Shown here: piece by piece, positions 30,431-38,902 of the stretch
Position numbering within the stretch: the stretch's first letter is position 1
Layout: every line of letters begins with the position of its first letter
Origin: Patescibacteria group bacterium
Lineage (GTDB): Bacteria; Patescibacteriota; Patescibacteriia; Magasanikbacterales; UBA922
DNA: 44,182 nt
Reading direction: 5' to 3'
Assembly: GCA_028687045.1 (NCBI GenBank)
Contig: JAQUAW010000008.1
Span: 1-44,182 of the forward strand
The notes under the pieces: generated by a model
Told to the model about the DNA's origin: nothing
Database searches by the model: none
Seen by the model: only the letters and a program-made list of their open reading frames with translations
Made by a program: the position numbers and the translations under genes

Positions 30431-30512
30431 GCTTTAATTCATCCCTATTTATATGGGATACGGACCTTGATAGACATGCCTACCATGTGCCCGTTAAAAA
30501 TATGCATGGCTT
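30431..30512 (+). promoter_or_regulatory. Probable S15 autoregulatory leader
   Basis: About 80 bases with hairpin ATCCC...GGGAT (30441-30462), then ACGG ... ACATG-cctac-CATGT ... CCCGT. It has the nested stem layout of known, though diverse, S15 mRNA leaders. Pairing was seen by eye; S15 recognition is inferred. Confidence 0.5.
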
Positions 30513-30848
30513 ATGTTGAACAAACAAAAAAAACAACGTCTAATTAAAAAGTATCAGACTCATGAAGGTGATACTGGATCTACTGAAGTTCAAATTGCTA
30601 TTTTGAGCGCAGAGATTGATGAGCTTGCAGAACATTTGAAAGCTCACCACAAAGATCATTCTTCACGTCGTGGTCTTCTTCGTAAAGTAGGTGAACGTCG
30701 TAAATTACTTAAATATTTACAACGTGAAAATGCTGCTTCATTTGAAGAATTGGTCAAAAAATTGAAATTGAAACAAGCAAAACAATTTGATAATGATGAT
30801 GTAGAAGAAGATATCGAAGAGTCTGTTGAAGAAGAAACTAATGAATAA
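30513..30848 (+). CDS. rpsO: 30S ribosomal protein S15 with acidic extension
   Basis: 111 residues. The S15 core is canonical: YQTHEGDTGSTEVQIAILSAEIDELAEHLKAHHKDHSSRRGLLRKVGERRKLLKYL (15-70), with the conserved HLKxHxKDHSSRRGLL block that binds 16S helices 20-22. Typical S15 has 89 residues; here a C-terminal tail of about 25 residues (DNDDVEEDIEESVEEETNE) is strongly acidic, which is unusual in an rRNA-binding protein. The tail overlaps the start of the NYN gene by 8 bases. Own promoter and structured leader. Confidence 0.97.
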   Translation: MLNKQKKQRLIKKYQTHEGDTGSTEVQIAILSAEIDELAEHLKAHHKDHSSRRGLLRKVGERRKLLKYLQRENAASFEELVKKLKLKQAKQFDNDDVEEDIEESVEEETNE

Positions 30849-31398
30849 TCAAATCAAAAAAAATCCTCTAAAACACCCCGAGCAACGCATTGGGGTGTTT
30901 ATTGATGTGCAGAATATGTATTATTCTGCCAAAAACCTTTTCAACAAAAAGGTAAATTTTGGTAATATTGTGGCTGAAGCTGTAGCTGGTCGCAAACTTA
31001 TCCGTAGTATTGCTTATGTAGTGCGCACAGAAACTCAAGATGAACAACCTTTTTTTGAAGCTTTGTACAATTTGGGGATAGAAACTCGTGAAAAAGATTT
31101 GCAGATTTTCAATTCTGGTATGAAGAAAGCTGATTGGGATGTAGGTTTGACAGTTGATGCTATTCGTCTATCAAATAGTCTTGATGCTATTGCCATTGTT
31201 TCTGGTGATGGTGATTATGTACCACTTATAGAATATTTACGCAGTATGGGTAAACAGGTAGAAGTCTTGGCTTTTGGTGAAACTACTTCTTCTCGTTTGA
31301 TTGAATCTACTGATGATTTCATAAACTTGTCCGAAAATAAAGAAAAATTTTTGATTGGGGCAGGTAAACCTATATTTATAAATAAGAAAAAAAAGTAA
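30841..31398 (+). CDS. NYN-domain (LabA/DUF88-like) predicted RNase
   Basis: 185 residues from the ATG at 30841, which lies inside the rpsO stop region (ATGAATAA overlap), implying translational coupling. The PIN-like NYN fold is clear: RIGVFIDVQNMYYSAKNLF (first catalytic Asp), KKADWDVGLTVDAIRLS, and IAIVSGDGDYVPLIEYLRSMGKQVEVLAF (second acidic patch). NYN proteins are predicted metal-dependent RNases. Its coupling to S15 and position before pnp fit a role in rRNA or mRNA turnover, which is inference. Confidence 0.9.
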   Translation: MNNQIKKNPLKHPEQRIGVFIDVQNMYYSAKNLFNKKVNFGNIVAEAVAGRKLIRSIAYVVRTETQDEQPFFEALYNLGIETREKDLQIFNSGMKKADWDVGLTVDAIRLSNSLDAIAIVSGDGDYVPLIEYLRSMGKQVEVLAFGETTSSRLIESTDDFINLSENKEKFLIGAGKPIFINKKKK

Positions 31399-31403
31399 AA
31401 AAA

Positions 31404-31485
31404 GTCATTCCGAATTTATTTCGGAATCTTTCTTAAGGAGAAATTATATTTGTTTAAATATTTTTTCTTAAGAAAGATCCCTCGT
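31404..31485. repeat. Intergenic repeat with nested hairpins
   Basis: GTCATTCCGAATTTATTTCGGAAT, then TCTTTCTTAAG ... CTTAAGAAAGATCC. Related to the repeats at 15630 and 24545. Confidence 0.6.
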
Positions 31486-31530
31486 CGTATTCTCGATTCA
31501 GGATTTATAATTAATTCAGATTTTGGTCTT

Positions 31531-31559
31531 GAGACACCTAGATCTCTGCACAGTATAAT
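31531..31559 (+). promoter_or_regulatory. pnp promoter
   Basis: GAGACA (31531-31536), 17 bases, TATAAT (31554-31559); leader of about 37 bases before the ATG at 31603. Confidence 0.65.
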
Positions 31560-31602
31560 GTGCTGGTCTATCGTATCAAGATCAATGTCGTAACAAAAAA
31601 AT

Positions 31603-33870
31603 ATGTTACAAACAAAACAATGGTCTTTGGACTGGGGTGGACGCACTCTAACTGTCGAAGTTGGCAAATTTGCTCTTCAAGCAAATGCAGCTTGTACAGT
31701 ACGTTATGGGGATACTACAATTTTGGCAACAGTTGTCAAAAGTAAAACAATTCGTGATGGTATAGATTATTTTCCTCTTATGACAGATTTCGAGGAAAAA
31801 CTTTATGCTGCCGGCAAAATAAAAGGTAGTCGTTTTATGAAACGTGAAGGACGTCCTAGTGATGAAGCTATTTTGACAGCTCGTCTAGTTGATCGTGCTA
31901 TTCGTCCTTTATTTGACGAAAGAGTTCGCAACGATATCCAAGTAATTACTACCGCTTTATCAGTGGATGGTGAAAACGATGCTTCAACTGTAGCATTACT
32001 TGCTGCTAGTTTTGTCTTGTCTATTTCTTCAATTCCTTGGGATGGTCCTATGGGAGCTGCTCGTGTAGGTATGGATGAAAATGGTGAATTCATTTTGAAT
32101 GTTACTTCAAGTCAGCTTGAAGCCAACAAAAAACTTGATTTAGTAGTTGCTGGTAATCCAGACAAATTGGTTATGGTAGAAGCTGGTGCTAACGAAGTTT
32201 CTGAAGAATTATTTTTCAAAGCTATGAAATGGGGATGTGAACAAACAGCTCCTGTGATTGAATTTATCAAAAAAATTCAAGCTGAAGTCGGACAGAAAAA
32301 AGAAACAATTGTTTCTATTGATGGTGTCGAAACTGTTGGTGATCAAGTGAAGAGAGTTGCTGAAAAATTCATTGCTGACAATGCCGAAAAACTTATTTTC
32401 AATTCTCCAAAAGTTAGTAAAGATGAACGTAAAAAAATGATAGAAAAAATTGAGGAAGCTTTGGCAGAACATTTGACTGCTCAAGGTTTTGAGGAAGCTG
32501 TTCAAAGGAAAGTTTTGTCAGAAGTCAAATATCTTATTTCTGTACAAATCACAAAAAGAATTTTGGAAAAAGATCAAAGATTAGATGGTCGTAAAATTAC
32601 TGAAATTCGTGAATTACAAAATGAAGTAGATTTGTTACCTCGTGTGCATGGTTCTGCTATGTTCATGCGTGGGGACACACAAGTATTGTCTGTAGTGACT
32701 CTTGGTGCTCCTGGAGATGTCCAAACTTTGGACAGTATGGAAGAAGATGGTACAAAACGTTATATGCATCATTATAATGATACACCTTTCACTTACGGTG
32801 AAGCTGGACCACTTCGTGGACCAGGTCGTCGCGCGATTGGTCATGGTGCTTTGGCCGAAAGAGCTTTGGAACCAGTACTTCCTGATGCTGCTGATTTTCC
32901 TTATGCTATGCGTGTAGTTTCTGAAGTAATGGGTTCAAATGGTTCTAGTTCAATGGCTTCTACTTGTGGCTCAACTTTGTCACTTATGGCCGCTGGTGTG
33001 CCTATCAAAAAACCAGTAGCTGGTATTGCTATGGGTCTTGCTTCTGATGGTGGTACCAACAATGGTACTGTAACAAAGTGGAAAGTTCTTACAGATTTGC
33101 AAGATGTAGAAGACGGTCCTGGTGGCATGGACTTCAAAATTGCAGGAACAGTGGACGGTATTACTGCTGTACAAATGGATACAAAAACAAATGGTCTTAC
33201 TTGGGATCTAGTTGAACAAACTGTCAAACAATCTCGTGAAGCTCGTCTAAAAATTCTTGAAGTAATGGCAAGTGTCATTGCTGAACCTAGAGCTGATCTT
33301 TCTCCATATGCTCCTCGTATCGTGACTGTACTTATTAATCCAGAAAAAATCAAAGATCTTATCGGTCCTGGTGGCAAGAATATCAACAAAATTGTGGAAG
33401 AAACTGGTGCCAAGATTGATATTGAACAAGATGGTCGTGTTCTTATCACTTCTAGTGATGCTGAAAAAATGAAGATTGCTGTAAAAAGAGTAAAAGATTG
33501 TACTCGTGAAGTAGAGGCTGGTGAAGAATTTGATGGCAAAGTTGTTCGTCTAGAAGACTTTGGTGCTTTTGTTGAACTTCTTCCTGGCAAAGATGGTCTA
33601 GTTCATGTTAGTGAAATTTCTTGGGAACGTGTCAATAAACCTAGTGATGTTTTGAAAATGGGAGACATTGTCAAAGTAAAAGTAAAAGAAATAGACAATC
33701 TAGGCAGAGTAAATCTTAGTATGAAAATTTTGAAAACAAAGCCAGAAGGCTTCGTTGCTCAAGATCCAGCACCTCGTCCAATGGGTGGTGGTAGTCGTGG
33801 TGGTTTTTCTGGAGGAAACAATAATCGTGGTGGTGATAGAAAACCAGGTTTCTTCAAAAAGAGAGACTAA
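31603..33870 (+). CDS. pnp: Polyribonucleotide nucleotidyltransferase (PNPase)
   Basis: 755 residues with full architecture: RNase PH domain 1 (about 10-145), all-alpha linker (about 245-320), RNase PH domain 2 (about 330-540; RVHGSAMFMRGDTQVLSVVTLG, EVMGSNGSSSMASTCGSTLSLMAAGVPIKKPVAGIAMGL), KH domain (VTVLINPEKIKDLIGPGGKNINKIVEETG), S1 domain (FDGKVVRLEDFGAFVELLPGKDGLVHVSEIS) and a Gly/Arg-rich tail (GGGSRGGFSGGNNNRGGDR). It degrades RNA 3' to 5' using phosphate. It follows rpsO and an NYN RNase, echoing the common rpsO-pnp neighbourhood, but has its own promoter. Confidence 0.98.
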   Translation: MLQTKQWSLDWGGRTLTVEVGKFALQANAACTVRYGDTTILATVVKSKTIRDGIDYFPLMTDFEEKLYAAGKIKGSRFMKREGRPSDEAILTARLVDRAIRPLFDERVRNDIQVITTALSVDGENDASTVALLAASFVLSISSIPWDGPMGAARVGMDENGEFILNVTSSQLEANKKLDLVVAGNPDKLVMVEAGANEVSEELFFKAMKWGCEQTAPVIEFIKKIQAEVGQKKETIVSIDGVETVGDQVKRVAEKFIADNAEKLIFNSPKVSKDERKKMIEKIEEALAEHLTAQGFEEAVQRKVLSEVKYLISVQITKRILEKDQRLDGRKITEIRELQNEVDLLPRVHGSAMFMRGDTQVLSVVTLGAPGDVQTLDSMEEDGTKRYMHHYNDTPFTYGEAGPLRGPGRRAIGHGALAERALEPVLPDAADFPYAMRVVSEVMGSNGSSSMASTCGSTLSLMAAGVPIKKPVAGIAMGLASDGGTNNGTVTKWKVLTDLQDVEDGPGGMDFKIAGTVDGITAVQMDTKTNGLTWDLVEQTVKQSREARLKILEVMASVIAEPRADLSPYAPRIVTVLINPEKIKDLIGPGGKNINKIVEETGAKIDIEQDGRVLITSSDAEKMKIAVKRVKDCTREVEAGEEFDGKVVRLEDFGAFVELLPGKDGLVHVSEISWERVNKPSDVLKMGDIVKVKVKEIDNLGRVNLSMKILKTKPEGFVAQDPAPRPMGGGSRGGFSGGNNNRGGDRKPGFFKKRD

Positions 33871-33886
33871 TTACAAAAATTAAAAT

Positions 33887-33914
33887 AAAAGAACGAGTTA
33901 AATGCTCGTTCTTT
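33887..33914. terminator. Bidirectional terminator
   Basis: AAAAGAACGAG (33887-33897), loop, CTCGTTCTTTT (33905-33915 region) with T and A tracts; lies between pnp and the convergent gene at 33925. Confidence 0.85.
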
Positions 33915-33924
33915 TTTATTTTAT

Positions 33925-34275
33925 TTAGTTATATTGTAGATATAATTTTGTGGTTTCATTTTTAATATCAGAAACAGGAATTATTATTTTTTCTGGTTCT
34001 AATTTTCCTGGGTGTTGTCCTTCAAGAATTGAAGGATTCCATTTTTGGATAGTAATTCCTTCATTAGATTTTCCTGTTATTTGGAAAGTATTATCTTTAT
34101 CAAAACCATTTCCAAATATTCTTACTTGTAAACCAGGAATTATATTATCTAGTGAAAGGCATCTATTTTCTGGAGTATTATTTTCTGTTCTATCTTTATC
34201 CTGTTGTTTTTGCTGTTTTTCCTTATGTAGTTTTTCATAAGCTTCTGCGACGTTGTCTATTTTTTCTCTACCCAT
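33925..34275 (-). CDS. Hypothetical cytosolic protein
   Basis: 116 residues, not recognised. The N-terminal 45 residues are a charged, Gln/Lys-rich helix (NVAEAYEKLHKEKQQKQQDKDRTE). The C-terminal 70 look like a small beta domain (LDNIIPGLQVRIFGNGFDKDNTFQITGKSNEGITIQKWNPS), with a run resembling a KOW/SH3-like barrel; that is a weak guess. Monocistronic, convergent with pnp. Confidence 0.65.
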   Translation of the reverse strand: MGREKIDNVAEAYEKLHKEKQQKQQDKDRTENNTPENRCLSLDNIIPGLQVRIFGNGFDKDNTFQITGKSNEGITIQKWNPSILEGQHPGKLEPEKIIIPVSDIKNETTKLYLQYN

Positions 34276-34345
34276 ATAAAGTATGTAATTATTTTGTTTA
34301 AAGCGTGTCTATAATATCATTTTTCAAAAAAAATGGCAATAACAT

Positions 34346-34837
34346 TTATTTGATAATATTTACATCACTTGCTAATCTCTTTTTGATAACTTCCAAATCT
34401 TGTGCAGAATAATTATTACCAGAAATATTTAAAGTTTTTAGATTTTTCAAGTTTCCTAGTTCATTTGGTAATCCAGTCAATTGATTATTGGATAAGTCTA
34501 ATATTTCTAGTTTTGACAATTGTCCAATTTCAGCAGGTACGCCTGTTAGATGATTGTTACTCATATTTAGTACTCGCAAGTTTTGTAAGTGTCTGATTTC
34601 AGCTTGTAGTGAACCTGTTAATTTGTTATTGGAAATGTCTAGTTCCTGTAGATTTGTTTGCTTGAATGTATTATCTGGAACTTTGGACAAATTTTGGCTA
34701 CTCAAATCTAATTTATTTGTTTTGTTAATAACAATATTTTTTGTTGGGGAACTATTAGTATTATTTGAGTTTGGTGTCAAACTACAGCCAGTCAAAAATA
34801 AACTAAGAATGATAATAGTAAAAAATTGTTTTTTCAT
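34346..34837 (-). CDS. Leucine-rich-repeat lipoprotein
   Basis: 163 residues. Type II signal peptide MKKQFFTIIILSLFLTGC with lipobox LTGC (Cys18), so it should be lipid-anchored outside the membrane. After a Ser/Asn linker come about four to five LRRs of the bacterial type (LQELDISNNKLTGSLQAEIRHLQNLRVLNMSNNHLTGVPAEIGQLSKLEILDLSNNQLTGLPNELGNLKNLKTLNISGNN), period 23. Likely a protein-binding surface, possibly host or partner contact; the target is unknown. Adjacent to the S66 peptidase gene (10-base gap), so probably co-transcribed downstream of it. Confidence 0.88.
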   Translation of the reverse strand: MKKQFFTIIILSLFLTGCSLTPNSNNTNSSPTKNIVINKTNKLDLSSQNLSKVPDNTFKQTNLQELDISNNKLTGSLQAEIRHLQNLRVLNMSNNHLTGVPAEIGQLSKLEILDLSNNQLTGLPNELGNLKNLKTLNISGNNYSAQDLEVIKKRLASDVNIIK

Positions 34838-34847
34838 ATTTTTTTGG

Positions 34848-35834
34848 TTAGTGTTTTATTATTTTCAATTCAACTTCATCGCCGACTTTCAAACTAGCGG
34901 TACCACCAATAGGGAAAGTAAACAATGGATTGGTGTGGCCAAAGTCAGCGTTGGCAATGATAGGCATATTTTGTAATTCTTTTTTGGTTTCAATAATATA
35001 TTTTAATTTTTCGAGAGTCATTTCAGTATTTTCTTGAAAGCGTCCCAGGACTAAACCTTTTACTTTATCAAAATTAGGTTGTTGAATAAGAGATTGTAAA
35101 TTTCTATCAAATTCTACCACAAAGTCTTTGCCTACATTATTATCTTCTTCAAGAAATAAAATTGAATCAGAAATATTTGGCATGAATTCTGTACCACGTA
35201 ACAGATTGAAAGTACCTAGATTAGCACCAAGTATTTTTCCAGTTGCTTCACCTTTTTGTATAATTATAAAACCTTCATTTTTTATTAAGTTTCTATTTTC
35301 TTGATCAAGATACCAAGCGTCATTTGACCAAGTAGGTGATGGTTTGATTTCAAATTCTTCTTCGCTCATCAAGCATTTTTTGAAGTATTCAAGATTATAT
35401 TCAATTTCTATTTTCATGGCAAAGTTCGAAAAGTGAATACCTGAGTAAGTTACCAAACCAGTTTTGGTAGTGATAGCATTGTTTAGAGCGGTAATATCGG
35501 AATAACCACATAAGATTTTGGGATTATTTTTTATCAAATCATAATCAAGATATTGTAAAAGTTGATTGGAGTTAAAGCCACCTATCACAGTCATAATTGC
35601 TTTGACATTTTTGTCAGCGAAGGCTTCGTGAATATCGTCTATTCTTGATTTTATTGAAGAAGACACAAACATATCCGATTCCATACAATTTTTGGAGTAG
35701 GTTACTTTGAAGCCTAAACTTTCCAATTTTGTTTTGGCTAAGTTTCTATTTTCTTCAGAAAGTAAAGACATACTTCTGGATGGAGCAATGATTCTTATTT
35801 CATCTCCGACGTTTAATTTTTGTGGGATTATCAT
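34848..35834 (-). CDS. S66 family LD-carboxypeptidase / MccF-like peptidase
   Basis: 328 residues. S66 blocks: GDEIRIIAPSRSMSLLSEENR at the N-terminus, VIGGFNSNQLLQYLDYDLIKNNPKILCGYSDITALNNAI with nucleophile Ser in GYSDIT (about 112), GKILGANLGTFNLLRGTEF (Glu region), and ADFGHTNPLFTFPIGGTASL with catalytic His. The length and IGGFNSNQLL wording are closer to MccF-like members (which cleave amide bonds in microcin-type adenylates) than to LdcA, though peptidoglycan tetrapeptide cleavage remains possible. Own promoter, divergent from tRNA-Leu. Confidence 0.92.
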   Translation of the reverse strand: MIIPQKLNVGDEIRIIAPSRSMSLLSEENRNLAKTKLESLGFKVTYSKNCMESDMFVSSSIKSRIDDIHEAFADKNVKAIMTVIGGFNSNQLLQYLDYDLIKNNPKILCGYSDITALNNAITTKTGLVTYSGIHFSNFAMKIEIEYNLEYFKKCLMSEEEFEIKPSPTWSNDAWYLDQENRNLIKNEGFIIIQKGEATGKILGANLGTFNLLRGTEFMPNISDSILFLEEDNNVGKDFVVEFDRNLQSLIQQPNFDKVKGLVLGRFQENTEMTLEKLKYIIETKKELQNMPIIANADFGHTNPLFTFPIGGTASLKVGDEVELKIIKH

Positions 35835-35862
35835 ATAATTTTGTATTTAATTGTATATTCCA

Positions 35863-35891
35863 ATTATCCCATACTTTGTCTACTCACACAA
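35863..35891 (-). promoter_or_regulatory. Promoter of the S66 gene
   Basis: On the minus strand TTGTGT (35891-35886), 17 bases, GATAAT (35868-35863). Its -35 abuts that of the divergent tRNA promoter. Confidence 0.5.
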
Positions 35892-35893
35892 GA

Positions 35894-35922
35894 TTGACAA
35901 AAATTTTAAAATATTGTATATT
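35894..35922 (+). promoter_or_regulatory. tRNA-Leu promoter
   Basis: TTGACA (35894-35899), 17 bases, TATATT (35917-35922). Confidence 0.85.
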
Positions 35923-35942
35923 ATGCTCGTTATTTGTAGAAA

Positions 35943-36024
35943 GCCGACGTGGTGAAACTGGTATACACGCCTGCCTTAGGAGCAGGTACCGCAAGGTGTG
36001 AGAGTTCGATTCTCTCCGTCGGCA
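35943..36024 (+). tRNA. tRNA-Leu(UAG)
   Basis: Acceptor GCCGACG / CGTCGGC, discriminator A, anticodon stem CCTGC / GCAGG with loop CTTAGGA (anticodon TAG), long variable arm ACCGCAAGGT and T-loop GTTCGATTC. The class II arm confirms Leu. CCA is not encoded (the next bases are CTATTT). Confidence 0.97.
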
Positions 36025-36095
36025 CTATTTTTACAATTATCAACTAACAATTAACAATTAGTAAACTATTTTTGATAGTTATCTTTCTGGGTTAT

Positions 36096-36121
36096 AAATT
36101 GCTTTAAAATAGCAATTTTTT
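36096..36121 (+). terminator. tRNA terminator
   Basis: AAATTGCT (36096-36103) / AGCAATTT (36111-36118), then TTT. Confidence 0.7.
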
Positions 36122-36123
36122 GT

Positions 36124-36152
36124 TTGACCATTTTTTTATTTTGTAATATAGT
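36124..36152 (+). promoter_or_regulatory. Promoter of the cfa-like gene
   Basis: TTGACC (36124-36129), 17 bases, TATAGT (36147-36152). Confidence 0.65.
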
Positions 36153-36188
36153 TAAAAGAGAAGTTATTATAAAGTAATATTTTTCATT

Positions 36189-37307
36189 ATGAGTAAACAA
36201 TCACAAGAATTAGCAGAAGAATTATTATCTTTAGCTGGAATAACTATCAATGGTGACAAAGATTTTGATATCCAGATTACTGATGACAGACTTTATGATA
36301 GAGTGTTTCGTGAAGGAACACTTGGTTTTGGTGAATCTTATATGGACTCATGGTGGACTGTAAAAAATTTGGATGAATTTTTTTATTCTATTTTCATGTC
36401 CAACTTGGACAAAGAAATAAGAGGAAATTGGTCAGTTCTTTTGCTAGCCATTACTTCTCGTCTTTTTAATCGTCAATCAAAAAAGCGTTCTTTCGTTGTG
36501 GGTGAAAAACATTATGATACTGGCAATGATTTGTTTACGAGGATGCTTGGGGGAACGATGGCTTATTCATGTGGTTATTGGGCTCAAGCGGACAATCTAC
36601 AAGATGCCCAAAAAGCTAAGTTTGATTTGATTTGTCGCAAACTTGGTTTGAAACCTGGTATGCATATTTTGGATATTGGTTGTGGTTGGGGGACATTTCT
36701 CAAATATGCGTCCGAAAATTATGGTGTTTCAGGAATTGGTGTGACTATCTCAAAAGAACAAGCTAAGTTTGCTCAGGATATTTGTAAAGGTTTGCCTATA
36801 GAAATTAGATTGCAAGATTATCGGGAGTTGGATGAAAAATTTGATAGAATAATTTCCGTTGGGATGATGGAGCATGTTGGCCATAAAAATTATAAAACAT
36901 ATTTGCATACAGCAAGTAATTGTCTCAAAGATGATGGTATGTTTTTGCTTCACACGATTGGTTCCAACAAGTCGGAAAAGGCAACTGACCCGTGGATAGA
37001 AAAATATATTTTCCCAAATAGTCATCTGCCTTCTATTAAGCAAATTGCCGAAAATTTGGAAGGCAATTTTGTCATGGAAGATTGGCACAACTTTGGTGTT
37101 GATTATGATAAAACCCTCATGGCTTGGTATGAAAATTTTGATAAATATTGGCCGGAGATAAAAGGTAATTATGATGAAAGATTTTACCTTATGTGGAAAT
37201 TTTATTTGCTTTCTTGTGCTGGACTTTTTCGTGCTCGTCGTATTCAGCTTTGGCAAATTGTTTTATCGAAAAAGGGTGTGTCTGGAGGGTGGAAGAGTGT
37301 GAGATAA
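36189..37307 (+). CDS. cfa: Cyclopropane-fatty-acyl-phospholipid synthase family
   Basis: 372 residues, like E. coli Cfa. A short N-terminal domain (ITDDRLYDRVFREGTLGFGESYMDSWW, typical of Cfa) precedes the SAM domain: GEKHYDTGNDLFTRMLGGTMAYSCGYW (Cys128 region), LDIGCGWGTF (161-170, SAM motif I), GVTISKEQ, IISVGMMEHVGHKNY and the terminal LFRARRIQLWQIVLSKKG. It would methylenate cis double bonds of phospholipid acyl chains using SAM. This is notable because CPR bacteria generally do not make their own fatty acids, so it may modify lipids taken from a host cell (inference). Monocistronic. Confidence 0.95.
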   Translation: MSKQSQELAEELLSLAGITINGDKDFDIQITDDRLYDRVFREGTLGFGESYMDSWWTVKNLDEFFYSIFMSNLDKEIRGNWSVLLLAITSRLFNRQSKKRSFVVGEKHYDTGNDLFTRMLGGTMAYSCGYWAQADNLQDAQKAKFDLICRKLGLKPGMHILDIGCGWGTFLKYASENYGVSGIGVTISKEQAKFAQDICKGLPIEIRLQDYRELDEKFDRIISVGMMEHVGHKNYKTYLHTASNCLKDDGMFLLHTIGSNKSEKATDPWIEKYIFPNSHLPSIKQIAENLEGNFVMEDWHNFGVDYDKTLMAWYENFDKYWPEIKGNYDERFYLMWKFYLLSCAGLFRARRIQLWQIVLSKKGVSGGWKSVR

Positions 37308-37363
37308 AGTATTTTTTTATTTGAAAATTTAGCTAAAATAAGCTATTTTCTGAACTAAGGGTC

Positions 37364-37392
37364 TTGACAAAAAGTCAATTTTGTGCTAGCTT
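37364..37392 (+). promoter_or_regulatory. Promoter with dyad over the -35
   Basis: TTGACA (37364-37369), 17 bases ending TGC, TAGCTT (37387-37392). The -35 is half of TTGAC-aaaaa-GTCAA (37364-37378), a possible repressor site. Confidence 0.55.
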
Positions 37393-37413
37393 TAGAATAT
37401 AAGAAGTCAATAT

Positions 37414-37449
37414 TACTTTAGATTCAAGTTTCATTTGAATTTTAAAGTA
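37414..37449 (+). other. 5'-leader hairpin of the first FG-GAP gene
   Basis: Nested stem TACTTTA-g-ATTCAA ... TTGAAT-..-TAAAGTA in the untranslated leader. May stabilise the mRNA. Confidence 0.55.
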
Positions 37450-37501
37450 TAGTTTAATCTTTAATTTAGGTAGATTTGTTCTATCTTAAAATATTTTAAA
37501 T

Positions 37502-38737
37502 ATGGAGAAACTTAAATTCTCTTTGGTTAGTAAAATCTCAGTCTTTTTTGTGTCTTTGTTAGTCGTTATTTTTGGTGTATCATTTGTTTCTGCTGCTTCA
37601 AACCAAAAATTGACAGCCAGTGATTTCAATAATGCTGATAGATTTGGGGACGTAGTTGAAGTATCTGGTAGTTACGCTGTTGTTGGTTCAAGTTTGGACG
37701 ATGACAAAGGAACTGACTCAGGTTCAGTTTATGTATATTATTGGACAGGATCTGTTTGGAAACAACATGCCAAGTTGACTGCTAACGATGGTAGTCAAGA
37801 TGACAAATTTGGTTATAGTGTTGCTATTTCTGGTAATACTATTGTAGTCGGTGCTCCTTTTGATGACAATAAAGCTGGTGTTGACGCTGGTGCTATTTAT
37901 GTTTTTGAAAAAGATAGTACAAACAAATGGATTCAAAAAAACAAACTTACTCCAAGTGATACCAAAGCTTATGATAATTTTGGTTTTAGTGTAGATGCTG
38001 ATGGCAATTATATCGTAGCAGGTGCTTATGTAAGTGATGATAGTGGTAGTGAATCTGGTTCTGCTTATGTTTATAACAAATCTTTAACAAATTGGTCTTT
38101 ACAAAAAAAGTTGACAGCAAGTAACGCTGCTTGGGGTGATAGATTTGGTCATAGTGTGGCTATTTCAGGTAAAACTGTGGTAGTCGGTGCTCCAAATTTT
38201 AGTAAAACATCTACAGATGATTGGGGAACAAACAAATTAGTAAGTTCAGGTGCTGTTTATCACTTTGCTTTAGAAAACAATGATTGGTCAGAAAAACAAG
38301 TTTTGCTTGCGAGTGACTCCAAAGCTTATGCTATCTTCGGTTATAGTGTAGATGTAAATGCCAACACTTTGGTAGTTGGTGCTCCTTATGATGGCAATGG
38401 TTCTGCTTATATCTTTGCAAAAAATAGAACAGGACTTTTCGCAGAAGAAAAGAAAATAGTTTCACCTATGGTTGGTAGATATTCTTACAAAGGTTTTGGT
38501 TTGGATGTTTCTGTCAGTGGTGATTATGTTGCTGTTAGTTCTGAAAACAAATCTTCAGTTTTGAATACTGGTTCTGTAAATATTTACAAAAAAGTTTTGA
38601 ACAATTGGTCACTACAAAAACAATTGATTTCAGATAGTACTTCCGCTGATGCTTTTGGTTATAGTGTGGCATTATACAATAATTCTATATTGGTTGGTGC
38701 TCCACAAAGTAGTGCAACTTACTTGTATTCTTTCTAA
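37502..38737 (+). CDS. Exported FG-GAP repeat protein (integrin-like beta-propeller)
   Basis: 411 residues. Signal peptide to about residue 32 (ISVFFVSLLVVIFGVSFVSAA). The mature part is about seven repeats of some 50-55 residues with the pattern FGxSVxISGxxxVVGAP-(D-rich loop, e.g. DDDKGTDSG)-SVYVY-W-KLTASD. DxDxDG-like loops should bind calcium. Seven blades give one closed propeller of integrin-alpha type. Surface adhesion or ligand binding is the natural inference in an episymbiotic lineage. It is followed by a terminator and then a longer paralogue at 38903, so the pair arose by duplication. Confidence 0.88.
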   Translation: MEKLKFSLVSKISVFFVSLLVVIFGVSFVSAASNQKLTASDFNNADRFGDVVEVSGSYAVVGSSLDDDKGTDSGSVYVYYWTGSVWKQHAKLTANDGSQDDKFGYSVAISGNTIVVGAPFDDNKAGVDAGAIYVFEKDSTNKWIQKNKLTPSDTKAYDNFGFSVDADGNYIVAGAYVSDDSGSESGSAYVYNKSLTNWSLQKKLTASNAAWGDRFGHSVAISGKTVVVGAPNFSKTSTDDWGTNKLVSSGAVYHFALENNDWSEKQVLLASDSKAYAIFGYSVDVNANTLVVGAPYDGNGSAYIFAKNRTGLFAEEKKIVSPMVGRYSYKGFGLDVSVSGDYVAVSSENKSSVLNTGSVNIYKKVLNNWSLQKQLISDSTSADAFGYSVALYNNSILVGAPQSSATYLYSF

Positions 38738-38751
38738 ATAATTAAAATATA

Positions 38752-38783
38752 AAAAAAGCCAGATAAATTTATCTGGCTTTTTT
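38752..38783 (+). terminator. Rho-independent terminator
   Basis: Perfect 14-bp stem AAAAAAGCCAGATA (38752-38765), loop AATT, TATCTGGCTTTTTT (38770-38783). Confidence 0.95.
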
Positions 38784-38809
38784 ATTGAATATAATATAAA
38801 TTTTTGTAC

Positions 38810-38859
38810 TTGACGTATTTTTATGAGTAGTGTAAGGTATATTAGACTATTTTAGTCTA
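38810..38859 (+). promoter_or_regulatory. Weak promoter and palindrome before the second FG-GAP gene
   Basis: TTGACG (38810-38815) with a poor -10 (TAAGGT, 38833-38838), followed by the palindrome TAGACTATTTTAGTCTA (38843-38859), which may be an operator or leader hairpin. Confidence 0.4.
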
Positions 38860-38902
38860 CTTTATTCTATTTTTATTAAAAATAAAATTTAATTATAATT
38901 TT

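Noticed and set aside
32901-33590. Long antisense ORF of 229 codons inside pnp
   Set aside because: It mirrors the conserved PNPase frame, and its translation is low-complexity Ser/Ile/Thr-rich without a recognisable fold.
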